Source: Deinandra increscens subsp. villosa (lineage: Eukaryota > Streptophyta > Magnoliopsida > Asterales > Asteraceae). From it: a DNA stretch of 64,000 nucleotides. The stretch spans positions 43,115,279-43,179,278 of the forward strand of contig JBCNJP010000006.1 in NCBI GenBank assembly GCA_039602395.1, written 5' to 3'. Every line of letters begins with the position of its first letter. The first letter of the stretch is position 1. Both the position numbers and the translations under genes were made by a program. The notes under the pieces were generated by a model. The model was not told the origin of the DNA, did no database searches, and saw only the letters and a list, made by a program, of their open reading frames with translations. Shown one piece after another: positions 9,952-21,889 of this stretch.

Positions 9952-12900
9952 TGTGACATCCCGTAAGTTTCTGTCAACCTAAACATTAATGTATACCTAT
10001 GTGCTAACTGTATCATGTATCTATTTACCTACAATGTGATAAAATAGTGTACTTTACCCTTTTTCATGCAACGTAGTCGTAGTCTTGACGTAGCCTAATT
10101 TATGATCTAAACGATACTTGAACATGATGACTTCTTTACACGGAATGGTCGCTGGAACTTTAATAACAAAAGGCAACCAACCAGAAACACTAACTGATTT
10201 ATGTCACCTTTACAATAAAATAAATACTCATGATCCCATCATCTTGGGATTTCGTGTTATTTTATTCACCTTCATGCATATGATTTTAGTTAATTATTTA
10301 ACGTTTGCATTTTATACGTAAAACTATTTCATCACGAGAAAATTCCAACGTATTTATTTACGAAACGAATTATAATATTATCAAACATGACACAATGTAT
10401 ATACATGTTTAGACACCAGTATCGTTATCAGGACTTGTGATCCATTCCTTACGTAAATATTTATTTATTTTACGTCCGAGACATTTTATTTAACTTCGTT
10501 AACGTTCACGACGGATAAACTTTACATTCATGCAATGTATATACACATGCAACGTATTTTTTTCAATGTTATTAAACCTCGAGTATTTTTAATTCAAATC
10601 GAGTCGTTTTTAACATTTTCTAACGTCGTGATAAATGTTTTAAAAAACCAAGACCCGCCTCCGTTTCCCCTTTCTTCCCCTCTTCGAACTGGTCACCCCC
10701 ATGGCTCGAACCCGCGACCTTTCTCCTCTTCTTTTCTTCTTTCCTCGTGAACCACCGCCACCCGGGTTCGAACCCGTGACCCGTCTACCCTCTCTTTCTC
10801 GCCGGTTACATGAACCAAACCAAACCACCACCTTTTGGTTAGTTTGCTACCCCCTTGTTGACTTTAAATGATGCCAAACACATCATGTCCATCTCCCTTT
10901 CACACCTACAAAATGTAGGTGGATCTTGTCCCCATGTCCCAACAATTCTATTAACCAAAGGATCATAATCTCCCTCCATTTTCTCCCATTTTCCCCCTCA
11001 TTTGATCGAAAATATCACAAGCATGCACACATGCTTTCATTTCAAATTGGAGCTTAAACCATCCATGTGTGTGTGAGCCCACGTGAGCCGGTCCAAGCGC
11101 AAGGCTCGAACCCGTCCCCTCCTTCTTCTTCTTTTCGTTCCACAACAACCCACATACACCTAAACACCTAGTGTTTTATTTAATCTCATCACTTACTAGA
11201 TATTTACTTCATTTTAAAGACCCAAACACCTCCTAATTCTCTCCATCTCTCTACCTCGTCTCTCTCTCTATCTCTCTCGGTTCTCTTGAACCGTAACCCA
11301 CCACCCAACCATTCCCAAACACTCCAAATTTCTTAAACACTCATATATATTCATCTTATTCTTAACCTAGCCCCCATACTTCACTTTTCTCTCAAGAACA
11401 CCTCTTGCTCTCTCCCTCCTCCAAACCGTAAGCTTCTCTCTCTACTCTCTCTCTAAATTTCTTACTCAAATAACTAAACTCTTGAAGTTTCATGGCACTA
11501 GGAAGCAAGAAGATTCAAGTTCCACCATCACCATCCTCATTTTCGGACCACACTACCTCCTAGTGAGTTTTAATCTTCACTTTTCCTTGAGAAATCATGT
11601 TCTAGTTCATATTTCTAGTCTCCTTTCATGTCTAGATCACTCTTACTACAAGTCTTGACATACATTGGTGCCTAAACTCACTTTAAGGTCATAAAAGCTT
11701 ACTTACTTGTAACTATCTCCATGTTATGCCACGTATAATACTACCACATCTTTATGTTAGTAATTTTCTTGCCATATTATGTACAAAACTTAGTATGTAG
11801 AAGTTATCACACACCTTTTTGCCTAGAAACCAAAATGAGTAGGTTACTTGGAACATGATGTGTATTTTGTTGCCTAGATATGATTTTGGACCCATTGATG
11901 CCTATGACACGTTTTGAACTCCCCAACGTAGTCAAAATATATTACTTTGAACATTAGGAAGGTTACTTGTGCTTAAAATCACCATAAGGGCTTTTATGAA
12001 CAAAAAGTACATTTAAAAACACTAGAAAAATCCATTTAAATACATGTTCGTTTTCACCAGAAAGTTAGGGCCTTTAAACAGTAAGATTTGATGGTTGAAA
12101 TGACCTTAGGACATGTCCAGAAGATCCCTTAACAATTTACTTGAATTTGAGCACAAACCAGGACTAAAACCGACACCCGACGGGCCCGGAAACATCATTT
12201 TTGTAGGAAAATCCAAATCTGGTCCAAATGAACTCATAGGATTATTTTAATGGTAAAAACATGTTTACAAACACATATGGTGAATTTAGGAACCTAACGG
12301 TGTCATTAATCGGGCAAACGGGACCAAAATGGCAAAATCGGCACAAAATCCACAAAACCGGCAAACTAATGAAAACCGACACTTGGAATATTTATATACT
12401 CGTTTTGGACAGAAAATCATCATATTTTATCTTACTTGATTGATTTCTAACTTAGACGGATAAATATCGTGTTACCGGTGGTTACCGTGAATTCGCCCGG
12501 TTTTCAACCAATTCGTCAAAATAACCAATTTCCTATATGAAAACCCTTATTTTGACTTAATATTTATTTCTATAAATATTTATCACCTTTAAATATTATT
12601 TGGGAAATTTTGTATATTTTATTTAATTAAAATATATATATAATTTACATTTTCCAAATAAATGCATAAACGGACATTTTCACTTTGACACTTCAAATTA
12701 ATTGACCCTAAGGCTACCATGACGTCAAGACTTGACCTACCAAATTGGAGTGACATTAATGTCAACCCAATTACTTATTGTTATTGCATGTCTTATAATT
12801 ATCTAGGCTTGCATTTCCGTTGATCACATTTCTGACTGTAATTTCTGAAACATGTGAGTCTTCACGGCCCCTTTTCTCTTTAACTGTTTTCAATTACTTG

Positions 12901-13743
12901 GGGGAGAATTCATATTACTTTTACTATGCTAGAAAATTAGACATTGTTACCCTATCTGTTACGTGTGCCTTTCGGCGGTCCACATCTATTATTTCATGTT
13001 TATTCATGTGATAACCAAACCCCACTATTAACTGAATCCGATTAATTATCATATGAAATGGTAACGTTTGGATAGATCTATTGGGTTAACGCCCCTGCTC
13101 TGATTTGGTCGCTCCAATCATGACTCCGTTTTATTAGTCAAAGAGTACAAATTGTTATGTCTTGCTTTTGCGGTATCCGCTGGACAAAGATGCCAAGAGT
13201 GGGTAATCAGTTAGTTTCGGAATTCAGGGTATATGGTAACATTTCAACAAGTCTTATCTGATTTTGTCAACGAATAGCATAAACAAATTTTCATAACAAC
13301 TTTTGTATACTTTTCAAGGCTAGCAACTTTAAACATGTGTGACTCACCAACTAAATTATTTGTTGACCGTTTTCTTCTGTGAATTCTCAGGTGCTTAAAT
13401 CGTTACTGCTGTTATCCATCTGGACCTGCATGATGACTGTTGCATTTAGGATCTTTCAATAAATACTGGAGTATGGTAGTAGCCGTTGGAGATTTTCTTG
13501 GCATAACATCTGACGATGTCATGTCTTAAAAATCTTTTGAAAACTAATGTATTGTAAACTTAAAACAATTTGTGTAACTCATTACTTAAATTCCACTGCG
13601 TAATGATTTGAAAACTCCAATTTACTCCAAACAAATATCAATTCCAAATGGCTCTAGTTGTTGAATCATCCAGAGTACGTTCTTGACCTTGACTGTGATA
13701 ACGCTGATTCACATCCCGACACAAATTTTACAGGGTGTGACAA
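9952..13743 (+). repeat. 3' LTR of gypsy C (3.8 kb)
   Basis: It starts TGTGACATCCC, 45 bp after the pol stop, following the usual GGGACGAAATTC tail of chromoviruses, and ends GGGTGTGACA. Inside are CT-rich leader-like tracts (about 11220-11460), a GTGAGTC.TCACGGCCCC block seen in related LTRs, and several tRNA T-arm-like GGTTCGAACCC motifs (about 10700-10790 and 11100). No long open frame is present. The unusual length fits Tekay-type LTRs. Both ends are TG..CA, but without the 5' LTR the length cannot be confirmed by comparison. Confidence 0.7.
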
Positions 13744-14400
13744 AATGTATAATTATTTGCTTAACATTTGACCTAGATATAAGTTTGACCACTTGATTAT
13801 TTATATTCTCATATTATTACTTAAATACTCCACCAACAAGTCGCGTATCCGATCGAGTCCATCGTGTCATGGCTAGTCGCACGTTTTATTCGTTCGAATA
13901 CTTATTTAGTTATTTATCTTTTGTCGGTATTTTCTCCATCACGATCGATCGTAAAGGTGATCTCCGGGTTTGATTCGGCCCCTATTCTTCGGTTTTACTC
14001 TTGACACTTTAGCTATCATGTGAGTTTTCATAGCCCTTTTTACTTGAATGTTTTTGGGGTGCAACATGTATCATTTTATCAAATTCTATATTCGCATGCG
14101 TATTCTATGTTCGATTATTACTTGAAACTTGTATGATTGTTTTGAATGTTTGGTTGATCGATGAACGATTGAACGATGGAACGATGAACGATTGAACGAT
14201 GAACGTAATTATTAACATTAAACATGCCGGGGTTATGATAATAGATCTATTGGCCTGACAAGCCCACTTGGCCTGCCTTGCGTGTGGCGCCTTGTGATTG
14301 AAAGCCTAATTGTCAAGGGTTGGACAATCTAATCTAGTGTTGTGAGCTTCTGGACAATCTTCGCGCCCCGACGTATTCTGCCGTCGGTTGGGGTGTGACA
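13744..14400 (+). repeat. LTR fragment D
   Basis: A 657-bp piece ending GGTTGGGGTGTGACA, the same kind of 3' terminus as LTR C, but otherwise different in sequence. It shares only the GTGAGTTTTCATAGCCC block of this LTR class. Most likely it is the 3' end of an LTR whose left part was displaced by insertion of C. Directly after it, the integrase-upstream coding of gypsy B resumes. A short GAACGATG/GAACGATT array lies at about 14160-14207. Confidence 0.55.
14160..14207 (+). repeat. short tandem array of GAACGATG/T units
   Basis: Five to six imperfect units of about 8-9 bp (GAACGATTG, GAACGATGG, GAACGATGA) lie within LTR fragment D. No function is suggested by position alone. Confidence 0.8.
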
Positions 14401-15917
14401 ATTATCTCAGACCTCGATAAAATGGGTGTTGGTATTCAGGTCCGGAAGTCCGATGGCTACTTGGCAAAATGCAAATTGTGCCTAACCTTATCTCTCGTAT
14501 TAAAGAAGCACAGAGGGATGATGGAGAATTATGGGCCATATTAGAGAACATTGAGGTCAGGAAGCAGTCTGAGTTTCATGTTGTTGAGCATGGGGTAATT
14601 TGGTGTGGCAAAAGATTATGTGTGCCCGATGATTCCACTATCCGTGAGACGTTGCTAGCCGAGACACACAACTCACCATTTTCTATCCACCCAGGATCAA
14701 CAAAGATGTATCGAGATCTTCATCAAAACTTCTGGTGGAATGGGATGAAAGAAGATGTTGCGAAAGACATGAGTAGATGTCTCACGTGCCAGCAAGTGAA
14801 AATCGAACACCAACGAGCTAGCGGACTTTTGCAACCATTAGACATTCCGGTATGGAAATGGGATGAGATCTCGATTGATTTTATTACGGGATTGCCTAAG
14901 ACCGTCAAGAAGAATGATGCTATTTGTGTTATTGTTGATAGATTGTCCAAGTCGGCTCACTTTCTAGCAATACAACAGGGATATTCGGTCAGAAAGTTAT
15001 CATAGGTGTTTTTACAAGAGATTATTCGGTTGCATGGTACTCCAGCCTCAATTGTTTCTGATAGGGATTCGAGGTTTACTTCACGATTTTGGAAGGGCTT
15101 CCAAGGTGCTTAGGGTATACGATTGAAATTCAACGTCGTTTTTCATCCGCAAACGGACGGGCAATCGGAGTGCACAATTCAAACTCTAGAAGACATGCTT
15201 AAAGCATGTGCACTTGAGTGGACGGGAAACTGGGATGAATATTTATGCCTTGTCGAGTTTGCTTATAATAATAGCTAGCAAGCAAGCATCAACATGGCTC
15301 CGTTCGAGCTCTTATATGGCTGAAAGTGTAGGGCACCAATATGTTGGAACGAAGTTGGGGAGAAAATAATCCAAGGTCCGGAATTGGTACAAATTACAAA
15401 TGAAAAAGTTGCTATTGCTCGTGAAAAGTTAAAGGAGGCACAGAGCAGGCAAAAGAGTTATGCTGATCGACATAGACGAGAACTAGAATTCAAAATTGGA
15501 GACCATGTATTCTTAAAAGTTTCACCATGTCGTGGTGTCCGTAGGTTTGGAATTAAAGGAAAGCTTAGTCCTCGTTTCATCGGTCCATTTGAGATTCTGG
15601 AGAGAGTTGGAGAAGTTTTGTACCGACTAGCACTACCGCCTCAACTTGCTCATGTTTACAATGCCTTTCACGTGTCCTTTCTAAGGGGATACAACTACCA
15701 CCCATTACACGTCATTAATTACACATTGTACACTATACAGGAGGATTCATCATATGAAGAAGAAGCCGAAGTGATATTAGACCGACAAGAGAGGGATATG
15801 AGGAAGAGAGTGATTCCATTCGTTAAGGTCCTATGGAATAATCATTCTGAGCGAGAAGCGGCTTGGGAAACCGAGGAACCGATTCGTTCGTTGTACCCTA
15901 CTCTATTGGAAGATTAG
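14401..15917 (+). pseudogene. gypsy B pol relic: integrase and chromodomain
   Basis: It begins in the linker after RNase H and runs into the integrase zinc-binding domain, with HNSPFSIHPGSTKMYRDL and CLTCQQVK. The core shows ISIDFITGLP, VIVDRLSKSAHFLA, then VSDRDSRF and FHPQTDGQSE carrying the remaining catalytic positions. Four in-frame stops (near 15003, 15112, 15279 and 15321) kill it. The last intact frame (15384-15917) holds RQKSYADRHRRELEFKIGDH, GPFEILERVG and a chromodomain-like end (PFVKVLWNN, AAWETEE). The frame stops at 15917 and copia H begins 126 bp later. Confidence 0.88.
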
Positions 15918-16043
15918 GATCCGTCACATAAGTAAATGTGTACCTTAGTTTGCCATACGTGTTATAAACTTTCTTTAGAGCCATATCCTAGTTGTTGGGA
16001 AATAAGTCAGTCATCTAAGTAAGTATGAACCTTGTTTCGTCAT

Positions 16044-16398
16044 TGTTGATACACGATATGGCAATGAGCTGGATCAAACGAAGACATGAAGATTTAGGTT
16101 TTTGGTCTGGTGGCCGAACTCTGGCCAAACCCTGGCCGAGCCTTGGCCGAACCTGAGGTTCGGACAAGCCAGGGAGTTCGGACACCCGATGGCTATATAT
16201 ATATATATGTTTATGTCTTTGTAATTGTCAAGCTTTTTGAGAGAGAGAGCGAACTTTGTCTGTGATTTTTCTCTGTGTAACTCTGATTCTCTGTTAATAT
16301 GAGATTGAGTTTTATTTACGTTTGTGTGTTGATTTCTCACTTGTTTACGATTGTATTCGATCAATTCGACCAAACCGATCCACGTTCAGTCACTTTCA
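16044..16398 (+). repeat. 5' LTR of copia H
   Basis: Starts TGTTGATACACG and ends CACTTTCA. It includes the palindrome CCGAACCTGAGGTTCGG and a TATATATATAT stretch that may act as TATA box. The same TGTTGATAC start is shared with copia I and J. Confidence 0.9.
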
Positions 16399-16400
16399 AG

Positions 16401-16412
16401 TGGTATTAGAGC
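16401..16412 (+). promoter_or_regulatory. primer-binding site of copia H
   Basis: TGGTATTAGAGC, two bases after the LTR. It is one mismatch (T for C) from the initiator-tRNA-Met complement seen elsewhere in the window. Confidence 0.8.
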
Positions 16413-16775
16413 TTTACGGTGCTGTTTGGTTCGAATTGTTGCAAATCGTTTACTCAAAGTTCGTTTTTCGTGTTGCTCTCTGGAATTTTACGTGAAAAAC
16501 ATCATGTTTTGCGTCAAAACTCTTTGTTTCTGATTGCTTGTGTTCGTTTGAGTGTTAGAGGTCAGTTCTGAGTGGTTTCTAGTGAGATCCAAATTTTTTT
16601 TCGAATTTTACGTTCGGCCGAACTCCAAGTTCGGTGAAACCGCTCCGAAGCCAGAGTTCGGAGTGAAGTTCGGTCAGTTTTCCTGATTCGGTGAGAGTTC
16701 GGAGTTCTATCGGAGAGAGTTCGGTGAGAATCTTGTCTCGGAGGGAATTCGGACTAAGATCAGGAGATTATAAGA

Positions 16776-18217
16776 TTGAAACGGGTTAGTCAGAACCAAT
16801 CCAAGATGCTTCTAGAAATGAATGAGCAGTTAAAATTCTTGATCGAGAAGTTTAATGCTCAGGGGGATATTGGAGACGGTATGGGCTGTAATGAAGATCT
16901 GTTGAGATTTTTGAATGATGATCCTGATCAGGATGATCCTGAAGGGAATGTAGGTGGTGGACCAGGCCCATCTGGAACCGCAGTTCGGGTGCTGGAACAT
17001 CATCTTCCCAGATGGAAAAAGATTCTAGAGAAGCGGTGCCAATTACTTCAATTCCATCCAATCAAGCTACAAAGTCAATGAGTGAATTTGCTGATATGCT
17101 ACAAACGCTTGAAGAAGGGGAATTTGTTGGCGATTTAACGGCCGAAGAGTTACAACGGGTGTTTGATTTAAACGATGAGGAAATGAAGAAAGCATCTGAG
17201 AAAGCTCCTGAAAAATTCAAAGATCCAGAACCAGAGTCTGACGAAGATGTGGAAGGTATTTTTGATGAAGAAATTGAAATTGAGGATATTACAGAAGAAT
17301 ATCCGGATTTGTATTCCAACTTCGATCAATCTGGTGGTGATGAGTTTGAGGTGTTTCCAAAAAAGAAAGATGCTGAAGTTGAGGAGATTTTGAAAAAGAA
17401 AGAATCTGAGAAACCTGAAGACCCTGTGGTTAAGGAGGCAAAGATTCAGAAACAGAATCAGACTTTTAAAGAATTCATGAAAGCATTTCATGCTAATTAT
17501 GTGCCGCCTCCAAAACCAGTCAAGCAAAGATCGTCTTTCAAGTTCAAGGGTCAGGTGTCAGGGGAGATTATAATTTGGATGCATGCATCAAGCTTGAAGT
17601 GCTATGGGATCAAATGTGAACATGGAATCCAGTCCTTCAAGTGCGCCAAAGATTTCAGCAGTTTGCCGATCTGGGATATTCATGAGCTGACGAGAAAACC
17701 ATTTTGCTATTATGGCAATGATTGGTTGGGTATGCATTTCAAAAAGACTCTTGAGAGGGAATGTAATGAGGGGTTTTAGTTCTTGGATCCTCAAAAGCCA
17801 AAAAGACGGCGATGCCGAACAAGAGTACATCAAAGAACTGGCAAGAGGCTGATTATCTTGGTATTTCCAAAGAAGCCTGAGGTGATGAAGAAAATACCAT
17901 TGATGAAGATGCAACAAGATTTCATCAAAGATTTGCGTTGGTGGTATTATAATGAGTAGACAGGAGAAGCAGTGATTGTACTGAGAGAAGATAACCGGGT
18001 TGTGAAGATTTACGATCCGATGTGGCTGATTAACTTGTCAAAGGCTGATATTGACGAGTTGTATCACAATCCAATCCTGTATCACCCTGATTACATGGAT
18101 CAAGCGCTAAAGTTCCAAAGGGTGATAAGGGTTTGTTTTGCGTTCAACATCTTTGCTGGAAATAACCATGAGTTGGTTTGGAAGGAAGATGGGGCTGCTA
18201 CAAATGTTCAAAGCTGA
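16776..18217 (+). pseudogene. accessory (env-like position) ORF relic of copia H
   Basis: Three frames carry one decayed protein. 16776-17081 starts with a possible coiled coil (MLLEMNEQLKFLIEKF) and an acidic/Gly stretch. 17012-17779 is very acidic and Lys-rich (FADMLQTLEEGEFVG onwards). 17972-18217 includes VLREDNRVVKIYDPMWL. The last part resembles the copia G accessory protein, where CYDPTTHEVVVLCKDM precedes RFYDPVDLLRF, then a shared spacing to IRVG/IRVC. Frameshifts near 16985 and after 17779, and a TAG near 17958, break it. Upstream (16413-16775) is leader with repeated AGTTCGG motifs. The function of this protein family is not known to me. Confidence 0.6.
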
Positions 18218-18251
18218 TGAAGAACGGTCCAGCTATTGCCAAGGGGGAGTT

Positions 18252-18602
18252 TGTTGATACACGATATGACAATGAGCTGGATCAAACGAAGACATGAAGA
18301 TTTAGGTTTTTGGTCTGGTGGCCGAACTCTGGCCGAACCTTGGCCGAGCCTTGGCCGAACCTGAGGTTCGGACAAGCTAGGGAGTTCGAACATCCGATGG
18401 CTATATATATATGTTTATGTCTTTGTAATTGTCAAGTTTTTTGAGAGAGAGAGCGAACTTTGTCTGTGATTTTTCTCTGTGTAACTCTGATTCTCTGTTA
18501 ATACGAGATTGAGTTTTATTTACGTTTGTGTGTTGATTTCTCACTTGTTTACGATTGTATTCGATCAATTCGACCAATCCGATCCACGTTCAGTCACTTT
18601 CA
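18252..18602 (+). repeat. 3' LTR of copia H
   Basis: Directly follows AAGGGGGAGT, the polypurine tract. It matches the 5' LTR except for about ten differences, mostly G/A and C/T, plus a 4-bp shorter TA run. Confidence 0.9.
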
Positions 18603-18683
18603 GTCATCTATCTTACGAAATTTCTCTACCATTACTTTGGTGATCAATCTTTACACAGTCAATAAATTTCGAGAACGAAATTT

Positions 18684-18701
18684 CTTAAAGGGGGTAATAG
18701 T
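18684..18701 (+). promoter_or_regulatory. polypurine tract region of gypsy B
   Basis: CTTAAAGGGGGTAATAGT lies immediately before the LTR start TGAAATATCC. It is preceded by GAGAACGAAATTTC, the typical chromovirus tail, and would prime plus-strand DNA synthesis. Confidence 0.7.
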
Positions 18702-19946
18702 TGAAATATCCAAAAAATAAACACCTTTATATAATGATAATAATAAACACATTAGAAAAGAATGAAATTTATACATACAAATAAATAAGACGTACTGGTA
18801 AAAAACATAAATATATAAATAAAAGAAAAAATATTTAAAGGAAATCTATTTCACATACAAGTCCTTTTTAAATTAAAATAAATAAATAAATAAATCACAT
18901 TAGAATCACGTGCGTATCTCTGGGTAAATCAAAGATAAGGAAAAAATCTTGTGAAGAGATATGGCCGCCAAATCCGACGAACCATCGATCGGACAAATCT
19001 CTGCAACCGATCTTCATGTCGCAACTTCTGACTATAAATAGACGTCTTCACCAACGGGAAAACCCATCTCCGCACCTCTCACTCTTCCCATCTCTCCCTC
19101 TATAACCCTGTTTTACTAGTTTTTCCGGTGAAGAACGGAACTCCAGCAAGGAAGAATCACCACCCCAACACCTAAACTTACACCACCAGTAACCGCCCCC
19201 ACCGCGTTCACCCCTGACTGATCACCTCGCTCCCCTCTGTCTCCACGTTTCCTTGTTTTTTTTTCCGGTGACCGTAGATACTTTCGGCGACCTCTGTTGC
19301 GTGACATACAAAACTGACACGACAGTTCGCCACCTCCGCTGCTACCTTTAATCTCAGAGCACTCGAAGTATCGAAGAACTCCGATGACACACAGTGTGAC
19401 CTGCGGCTCACTATATCAGTTCCCGCACACCGATTCTCGTGACTAAGGTTATTTCAAACACCGTAGACGAGTATTTCAAAATTGCCAAACTTCCAAAGGT
19501 ACGGATATCTTACCCCCTATTTATTGTTGTGATATTTGACTTCGTTGCGAAACATTTTTGATTTGGAGTTCTTTTACGTCCTTTGCATATCAAGGTGATT
19601 CTATTGGATTTCGTTCATTTCGGTTCCAAATTACTATTGTTACTAATATGTAGTGTGCGATAGAAATTATTTGTTGTACACATTATCGCATCTTCCGAGA
19701 CTTATCATACCATGTATAACATTGTTGTTTTTATTATTAGATATACGATGTAGATCACTTGTACTCCGGTACCCTGAGTTCTATGCTTCCTGTGGAGTGT
19801 CCCACATGCACGACATTGCGGCATCGATGGCGTGTGCACCACCCGTGGTGGTGAGATTAGACCACGGCGTCTCCATTAGTACTAGTGAGGTACATTGGCC
19901 ACATAGGAGGTGTATGGATCGTTCCTAGAATATATATATATATATA
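18702..19946 (+). repeat. 3' LTR of gypsy B, first piece
   Basis: Collinear with the reverse complement of LTR A from its TGAAATATCC start to the CCTAGAATATATA microsatellite. It carries TATAAATA at 19033-19040. The remaining third of the LTR resumes at 40736 after element E. Confidence 0.9.
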
Positions 19947-20000
19947 GTGAAAAGTTCATTGTAGACCCCTTTAAAAAGTGTAGACCCATAGACCCCTCTA
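19947..20000 (+). repeat. left TIR of element E
   Basis: Begins GTGAAAAGTTCATTGTAGAC next to the (TA)n. It pairs imperfectly with 40682-40735 read on the other strand. Confidence 0.75.
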
Positions 20001-20817
20001 ATTACTGTTAGATCATCTTAAATTAAGGGCTAAGATCATTTGCTTAAGTTAATATGATTCTAATTGTAAAAACGCGGAGGGGTAATGATGTATTTTTGCA
20101 TTTTACGTTTATATCTGTTGATTCCGTCAGATTTTCCCTGATCTAGTGTTTCCACGTCAAATGAAGGAAGCCAAGTCTTTAGATCCATCATCGCCATTTT
20201 TCACTGGTGGATTTTTGATGAAAATCTCGAACCTGGGCATTCTTAATTTGATCAAAACCATGAAGAGCAAAGAAGATGCCACAGAAGTGTTGAGATGGAT
20301 GGTCCGATGGTGAAGCTTGATGATTTTCTGTCGTTTTCGGTATTTTTACTGGAACACGGAAATGTCGAGGCAGTTTGAAAAAAGAGTGGAATATGGTGGA
20401 CTAATAATGGCGCTGAAATCAAATCTTAGGTCAATCAGTGAGAACAATCAGTAATAGGTTTATGAATGAAATCAGAGATCGACGGTTCTCCGATATTCCT
20501 CTGAAATTGGGTCTTCGATCTCCATGTGGATTCCTCATCTCTGAAGATAAAACTAGGGCATTTAGATCAGTAATTCCTCTCCATCATCGAAGTTTCTCAA
20601 TCTATTCTCAGTAAGTTCTAATTTTCGGTATGTAGGGGTTTCGGTTTTTGATTTTGATGGAACAATCCTTTTTTTGGGGTTGTGATTTTGGTATATGTAA
20701 CCTAGCTCGATCTATTTGTCGATCAACCTCTAATCATTTTAGTATGATGTTCCACTTGTGATTTTTACTTTTAGTGAGTTTTAAAAATCTAATCATTTCA
20801 TTACACGATCCACAGAA
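20001..20817. other. unassigned sequence in element E, left arm
   Basis: Non-coding, with no domain or repeat I recognise. Parts resemble 5' UTR of a host gene (CT and ATC-rich stretches near 20450-20620). An exon-like ATG follows at 20818. Confidence 0.3.
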
Positions 20818-21656
20818 ATGGAAGGGGATAATGATCTGGAGCAGGTTTCGGGGAGTCCCACAGTTGGAGAGAACGAACTTGTTCATGTAGAGGCAGTTGA
20901 TTCTGCTCAAACGGGTGATGGTTCAGTTGATCATGTGAGTCTAGTGTTTATTTAGTTTCATCTTTGTTTCAATCTGTAATAAGTTGCATCAATTCGTAGT
21001 TGTGGACTTGTAGGGTGTAGAGTGTTCTAGTATGATGTTCCATCAGTTACATGTCAAATTAGGGTTGAAAAAGAAATACTAAAATAGGTGTACTCTGACT
21101 TTTTAAAATGATTTAAGACCTAATCATCAATTGGATTTCCACTTCTGATTTTGGTATACTTCTCACCAAATGAGACCACAGCAGGCGTTTCACTCCTTGA
21201 TTCATCACCATTAAAAGATAATACATCAACAACACCACGTCTTGAAGCGGCAATAACACAACTCTCGCTCCAACCCTATCACACTCATCTCTAAATTCCA
21301 CGTACATATATTTAGTAAGAAAAAAGACATTGCGAAGAGACGTAATATAAAGGTTGTAAGTTAAGGAGGAGTACCTGATTTTGAAATCAATTCAACTGTG
21401 TGTTTCTTTATGTGAATGAAAAAGGAATGAAAGAATGCGAATGTCTCTTGATTTTGATGAAGTATGTGGATCCATCGATTGGATCCACTTGTGATTTTTG
21501 ATGGAAGAATCCATTTTCTAGCATAAAGAAGATACATCGGAGGAAAGATTTAATGTTTTTGGGTTTGGTAAAACAGAGTAGGTGAAAGATGATTCTGATG
21601 GAGAGGAGGTTCCTAGTTTCGCCTTGAAGACTGCTGGATTTTCTGGCATAAATCAG
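20818..21656 (+). pseudogene. two exon-like pieces of an unknown acidic protein
   Basis: Exon-like 20818-20934 starts with ATG (MEGDNDLEQVSGSPTV) and ends before a good donor GTGAGT. Exon-like 21582-21656 follows an AG and encodes DDSDGEEVPSFALKTAGF before GTAAAT. Both are phase 0 and rich in Asp/Glu. No domain is recognised. Either the N-terminal exons of a transposase gene whose core is lost, or a captured host gene, would fit. An HSP70-like fragment lies on the opposite strand inside the putative intron. Confidence 0.35.
21140..21288 (-). pseudogene. captured N-terminal exon fragment of an Hsp110-type HSP70
   Basis: Read leftwards from an ATG at 21288, this begins MSVIG. After a small deletion that shifts the frame it continues CVIAASRRGVVDVLSF and then SRSETPAVVSFGEK. 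That is the opening ATPase block of plant Hsp110/SSE-type HSP70s (Arabidopsis HSP70-14/15/16 type), where a MSVVGFD..NENC start leads to NDESNRETP and VSFG. The phosphate-binding residues around the deletion are lost. It is only one exon long, not followed by other HSP70 exons, and lies inside element E, so it is a captured dead fragment. Confidence 0.6.
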
Positions 21657-21889
21657 GTAAATTTAGTTCGGCGTTTTGATTTATTTTAGTTAATTTCTGG
21701 CTGTTGGAATGCTTCTCAGCTCCCAGAGCTACAAAAACTGTTTTCTTGTTTGTATGGGAATTAGTAGTTTTAATATGGTTGTACTTAACAAAACAATTAT
21801 AAATTTTAGGCTCGCATCAAATTTTCTTGCCTTATAGTTGATTCAGATTTGCTTTTGTGTCGATTGCAGGTCTATTGGGCCGCGTTTAG

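Larger units (their letters stand above)
8252..13743 (+). mobile_element. Ty3/gypsy chromovirus C, 3' half
   Basis: The 3' part of a plus-strand Tekay/Del-like gypsy element: end of RNase H, integrase, chromodomain, and a long 3' LTR. Its 5' half is cut off by the copia J insertion and the gap. The LTR ends at a TGTGACA, after which fragment D begins. It appears to have inserted into LTR D, but the left junction is not visible. Confidence 0.8.
16044..18602 (+). mobile_element. copia H: 2.6-kb derivative lacking gag and pol
   Basis: A complete LTR-bounded unit: 5' LTR 16044-16398, PBS at 16401, internal 1.85 kb, polypurine tract AAGGGGGAGT, 3' LTR 18252-18602, and a perfect 5-bp target duplication GTCAT (16039-16043 and 18603-18607). 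LTRs are about 97% alike, with mostly transition differences plus a short TA indel. No gag, protease, integrase, RT or RNase H is present. The only coding trace is an accessory-ORF relic related to that of copia G. It would have depended on another element's enzymes, or lost pol after insertion. Confidence 0.88.

Noticed and set aside
11491..11563. Small ORF MALGSKKIQVPPSPSSFSD in LTR C
   Set aside because: About 23 codons in a leader-like LTR region with no evidence of conservation.
17168..17527. Hydrophobic, Phe/Leu-rich minus-strand frame
   Set aside because: Antisense of the acidic, Lys-rich accessory ORF of copia H; composition explains it.
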